DNA of 64,000 nucleotides, from contig NZ_FOQY01000004.1 of the NCBI RefSeq assembly GCF_900113865.1, positions 62,001-126,000 of the forward strand. Reading direction: 5' to 3'. The stretch is from Streptosporangium canum (lineage in GTDB: Bacteria > Actinomycetota > Actinomycetes > Streptosporangiales > Streptosporangiaceae). Shown here piece by piece: positions 61,104-64,000 of the stretch. The notes beneath the pieces were generated by a model, which saw nothing but the letters and a program-made list of their open reading frames with translations, was not told the origin of the DNA and searched no databases. Made by a program: the position numbers and the translations under genes. The first letter of the stretch is position 1. Every line of letters starts with the position of its first letter.

Positions 61104-62326
61104 GCGCCCCCGTCCTCCTGGGCATGCCCGGTACCGGCGCCCCGCCCGCGGCCCCGCGCTCCCCCTCCCCTGCCTCCGCCGTCCTGCGGCCGCGCCGGGT
61201 GACCCGCCGGCTCCAGGTGGGCGGGGTCGCGGTGGGCGGGGGCGCCCCGGTGTCGGTGCAGTCGATGACCACCACCGTCACCGCCGACGTCGGCGCCACC
61301 CTCCAGCAGATCGCCGAGCTCACCGCCGCGGGCTGCGAGATCGTCCGCGTCGCCGTACCGTCCCAGGACGACGCCGACGCCCTGCCGCGGATCGCCAGGA
61401 AATCCACCATCCCGGTGATCGCCGACATCCACTTCCAGCCCAGATACGTCTTCGCCGCCATCGATGCCGGCTGTGCCGCGGTCCGCGTCAATCCCGGCAA
61501 CATCAGGGCCTTCGACGACAAGGTGGGAGAGATCGCCCGTGCGGCCGGCGCGGCCGGGATCCCGATCCGGATCGGGGTCAACGCCGGCTCCCTCGACAGG
61601 CGGCTGCTGGCCAAGCACGGCCGGGCGACTCCCGAGGCGCTGGCCGAATCGGCCCTGTGGGAGTGCTCCCTGTTCGAGGAGCACGGCTTCGCCGACCTCA
61701 AGGTCTCCGTCAAGCACCACGACCCGCTGACCATGATCGCCGCCTACCGGGTGCTGGCCGCGTCCTGCGACTACCCTCTGCACCTCGGCGTCACCGAGGC
61801 CGGTCCCGCCTTCCAGGGCACCGTCAAGTCCGCCACCGCGTTCGGCGTCCTGCTGGCCGAGGGCATCGGCGACACCATCCGGGTCTCCCTGTCCGCTCCC
61901 CCGGTGGAAGAGGTCAGGGTCGGAGCGCAGATCCTGCAGTCCCTCGGGCTGCGTCCGCGCCGGCTGGAGATCGTCTCCTGCCCCTCCTGCGGCCGGGCGC
62001 AGGTCGACGTCTACCGGCTCACCGACCAGGTCGCCGCCGCCTTCGACGGGTTCCCCCTGCCCCTGCGGGTGGCCGTCATGGGCTGTGTCGTCAACGGACC
62101 CGGCGAAGCCCGCGAGGCCGATCTCGGCGTCGCGAGCGGCAACGGCAAGGGCCAGATCTTCGTCCGCGGCCGGGTCGTCGCCACCGTCCCGGAATCGAAG
62201 ATCATCGAAGCTCTCGTCGAGGAGGCGACGCGCCTCGCCGAGCAGGCCGAGGCAGGCGACGACGTCCCGGAGCCCTCCGTGGGCGCCGGCCCCGAAGACA
62301 CCCCACCCCCTCGGAGGAATGGATGA
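61100..62326 (+). CDS. ispG: 4-hydroxy-3-methylbut-2-en-1-yl diphosphate synthase
   Basis: 408-aa [4Fe-4S] enzyme of the MEP pathway that converts MEcPP to HMBPP. Conserved segments are [72 protein letters not shown] and the cluster cysteines [10 protein letters not shown] and [14 protein letters not shown] 61100 is chosen because GGAGG lies 6 nt upstream and the codon overlaps the dxs stop; ATG 61094 directly abuts the ribosome site. The stop overlaps the cyclase start. The product feeds IspH encoded two genes upstream. Confidence 0.95.
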   Translation: MSAPVLLGMPGTGAPPAAPRSPSPASAVLRPRRVTRRLQVGGVAVGGGAPVSVQSMTTTVTADVGATLQQIAELTAAGCEIVRVAVPSQDDADALPRIARKSTIPVIADIHFQPRYVFAAIDAGCAAVRVNPGNIRAFDDKVGEIARAAGAAGIPIRIGVNAGSLDRRLLAKHGRATPEALAESALWECSLFEEHGFADLKVSVKHHDPLTMIAAYRVLAASCDYPLHLGVTEAGPAFQGTVKSATAFGVLLAEGIGDTIRVSLSAPPVEEVRVGAQILQSLGLRPRRLEIVSCPSCGRAQVDVYRLTDQVAAAFDGFPLPLRVAVMGCVVNGPGEAREADLGVASGNGKGQIFVRGRVVATVPESKIIEALVEEATRLAEQAEAGDDVPEPSVGAGPEDTPPPRRNG

Positions 62327-64000
62327 GCACCACGCGTACGGCACGTCCCGCCGGAGTCTCTCCCCAGGACCTTCTCGCCGAGATCGCCGTCGATCCCATG
62401 GGTCAGGTCACCGCCTCGGTCTACGAGACGGCCCGGCTGGTGGCGTCGGCGCCGTGGCTGAGCGGCCACCGGCGGCGGATCGAGTTCCTGATCCGGGGCC
62501 AGAACCCGGACGGCACCTGGGGCGGGCCGGGCCCCTACGTGCTGGTCCCCACCCTCAGCGCGGTCGAGGCCCTGCTCACGGTGGTGAGCGCCGCCCGGCA
62601 CGGCGAGCGGGCCGTATCCGGCCACAGCGATGTCGCGGGCGCCGTGCACCGTGGCCTGCACGCGCTGTTCGCACGGCTGGACCCCCAGTCGAGAGCCGTC
62701 CTTCCGGACACCATCGGGGCGGAGTTCCTCATCCCCTGGCTCGTCGGCGAGATCAACCGGCATCTGGACGCGCTGGAGAAGCACCCCGTCCCCGGCCTGG
62801 ACGCCTGGCACGGCTCGGGACGCCTGCACACACCCGACGGATGGGATTCGGCCCCCCTCGACCGGCTCCGCCACGCCGCCGGGCAGGGGCACACGCTGCC
62901 CCCGAAGGTCTGGCACTCCCTGGAGGCACTGGGAGGCATCGCCGTACAGGCTCCCCAGGTGCGCCCCGTCGGCGGGGCCGTGGGCTGCTCGCCGGCCGCC
63001 ACCGCCGCCTGGCTGGGCGCCGGGGACGGCGACGGGGCGGGCACGGAGCGGCGTCGCGCGATCGAATACCTGCACACCGTGCAGGCCAGGCACGACGGCC
63101 CGGTGCCGGGCGTGACGCCGATCGGCGTCTTCGAGCGGGCCTGGGTGCTCTCGGCCCTGGCCGAGGCGTTCCCGGGCACCACGCCGCCCCGCGAGCTGGG
63201 CCACAGCCTGCACGCCGCCTTCGGCGACCTCGGCGTGCCCGCCGGCGCGGGCCTGCCGCCCGATTCGGACGACACCGCCGGGGCGCTCCACGCTCTGGCG
63301 CTCATCGGCAGGCCACGGTCCCCGGAATGCCTCTGGGCCTACGAGTCCGATACGCATTTCCGCTGCTTCACCGCCGAGCGCACCCCTTCCACCAGCACCA
63401 ACGCCCACATCCTGATGGCCTTCGGGGACCACGAGGCCGGCGCGGCGGACGGGGCCCGCTACCGGCGGGCGATCGGCAAGATCTCCCAGTGGCTGCACGG
63501 GCAGCAGCGGCCCGACGGGAGCTGGATCGACAAATGGCACGCCTCCCCCTACTACGCCACGGTCTGCAGCGTCTCGGCCCTGGCCCGCCACGGGGACGCG
63601 TCATCCGCCGTGGCGCTGCGCGCGGCCGCCGAATGGGTGCTCGGCACCCAGCGCCACGACGGGTCATGGGGCCTGTGGTCCGGCACGTCCGAGGAGACCG
63701 CGTACGCGATGCAGACCCTGCTGCGGGCCCCCGGACGCGACGACGGCGCGGTGCGCCACGCCGTGCTGCGCGGCGACGCCTTCCTCGCCGCGCAGGACGA
63801 CGTGGCCCACCGCGACCACGACGGCCCCGACGACCACGGCGGACCCGACACACCCGGCGGACACCATGGCGACGGCCGCCCCGGCGAGCACGACGGCCAC
63901 GATCACCGAGGCGACGCCCGGCGGTACCCGCCCCTGTGGCACGACAAGGACCTCTACGCTCCCGTCGCGGTCATCCGGGCCGAGACGCTGGCCGCGCGCA
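62323..64000 (+). CDS. Class II diterpene cyclase (copalyl-diphosphate-synthase-like), 3' end beyond window
   Basis: The frame is open to the window end (559 codons seen). ATG 62323 overlaps the ispG stop and has GGAGG upstream. The catalytic DxDD motif of protonation-initiated (class II) cyclases is DSDD at residues 314-317 ([15 protein letters not shown]). QW-like repeats appear ([33 protein letters not shown]), as does the typical N-terminal [15 protein letters not shown]. With GGPP synthase in the operon, it should convert GGPP to a labdane/CPP-type bicyclic diphosphate. A His/Asp/Gly-rich insert near residues 490-530 ([17 protein letters not shown]) is unusual. Squalene-hopene cyclase is less likely: the segments around DxDD fit the diterpene group. 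Confidence 0.88.
   Translation, partial: MSTTRTARPAGVSPQDLLAEIAVDPMGQVTASVYETARLVASAPWLSGHRRRIEFLIRGQNPDGTWGGPGPYVLVPTLSAVEALLTVVSAARHGERAVSGHSDVAGAVHRGLHALFARLDPQSRAVLPDTIGAEFLIPWLVGEINRHLDALEKHPVPGLDAWHGSGRLHTPDGWDSAPLDRLRHAAGQGHTLPPKVWHSLEALGGIAVQAPQVRPVGGAVGCSPAATAAWLGAGDGDGAGTERRRAIEYLHTVQARHDGPVPGVTPIGVFERAWVLSALAEAFPGTTPPRELGHSLHAAFGDLGVPAGAGLPPDSDDTAGALHALALIGRPRSPECLWAYESDTHFRCFTAERTPSTSTNAHILMAFGDHEAGAADGARYRRAIGKISQWLHGQQRPDGSWIDKWHASPYYATVCSVSALARHGDASSAVALRAAAEWVLGTQRHDGSWGLWSGTSEETAYAMQTLLRAPGRDDGAVRHAVLRGDAFLAAQDDVAHRDHDGPDDHGGPDTPGGHHGDGRPGEHDGHDHRGDARRYPPLWHDKDLYAPVAVIRAETLAAR

Noticed and set aside
57064-64000. Hopanoid (squalene-hopene) cluster
   Set aside because: No squalene synthase or hpn genes are seen, and the cyclase context around DSDD with a GGPP-type synthase fits class II diterpene cyclases better. 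The end of the gene is outside the window, so this is not final.

Overview
The window is very GC-rich DNA with almost no non-coding space, GTG starts, WhiB, SARP and ECF-type regulators, an AfsR-like giant regulator and diterpene genes. That points to a filamentous actinomycete, most likely Streptosporangiaceae or a relative; the family is inferred from gene content only.

Layout. (1) 1-4.4 kb: the FAD subunit (cut by the window edge) and molybdopterin subunit of a PaoABC/YagTSR-type aldehyde oxidoreductase, then a glutathione-independent formaldehyde dehydrogenase. (2) 4.8-7.8 kb: selB and selA. (3) 7.8-33.4 kb: a probable genomic island. A 65-nt 3' piece of the tRNA-Sec gene lies just upstream of selA, and the intact tRNA-Sec gene lies 25.5 kb away in the same orientation. 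Between them are an SMI1-type protein, an ASCH protein, IS remnants, an AfsR-like regulator, two serine hydrolases, an MFS exporter, a WhiB-like protein, an H-type lectin and a large arsenic-resistance block. The simplest reading is an element that integrated at the 3' end of selC and split an ancestral selC-selA-selB run. (4) 33.4-39.8 kb: selC, selD and a three-subunit membrane formate dehydrogenase. Its catalytic subunit has an in-frame UGA with a bacterial SECIS hairpin, so it is a selenoprotein. Aldehyde oxidoreductase, formaldehyde dehydrogenase and formate dehydrogenase suggest a C1/aldehyde oxidation neighbourhood served by the Sec genes. (5) 40-54 kb: mixed chromosomal genes: two luciferase-like flavin oxidoreductases, an alpha/beta hydrolase, an ECF sigma factor with a C-terminal SnoaL-like domain, a TrmB/LuxR-type regulator divergent from a secreted S8 protease, an aldo/keto reductase, an MmyB-type regulator, a decayed IS4-family transposase and a secreted protein. 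(6) 53.9-64 kb: a diterpenoid cluster: a divergent IspH paralogue, a regulator, a prenyl diphosphate synthase, IspH, Dxs, IspG and a class II terpene cyclase with DxDD that runs off the window. Several of these genes overlap by ATGA.

The arsenic block (20.9-32.5 kb) carries four ArsR repressors, two flavin oxidoreductases plus the remains of a third, an MFS transporter, Acr3, two thioredoxin-type ArsC reductases, and an ArsM methyltransferase fused to an ArsN1/phosphinothricin-type acetyltransferase. It also encodes a small protein with four CCG motifs, translationally coupled to an M28-type peptidase. CC/CCG pairs recur at the ends of several proteins here, suggesting a shared As(III)-binding theme. 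Everything was read by eye; no searches were run.
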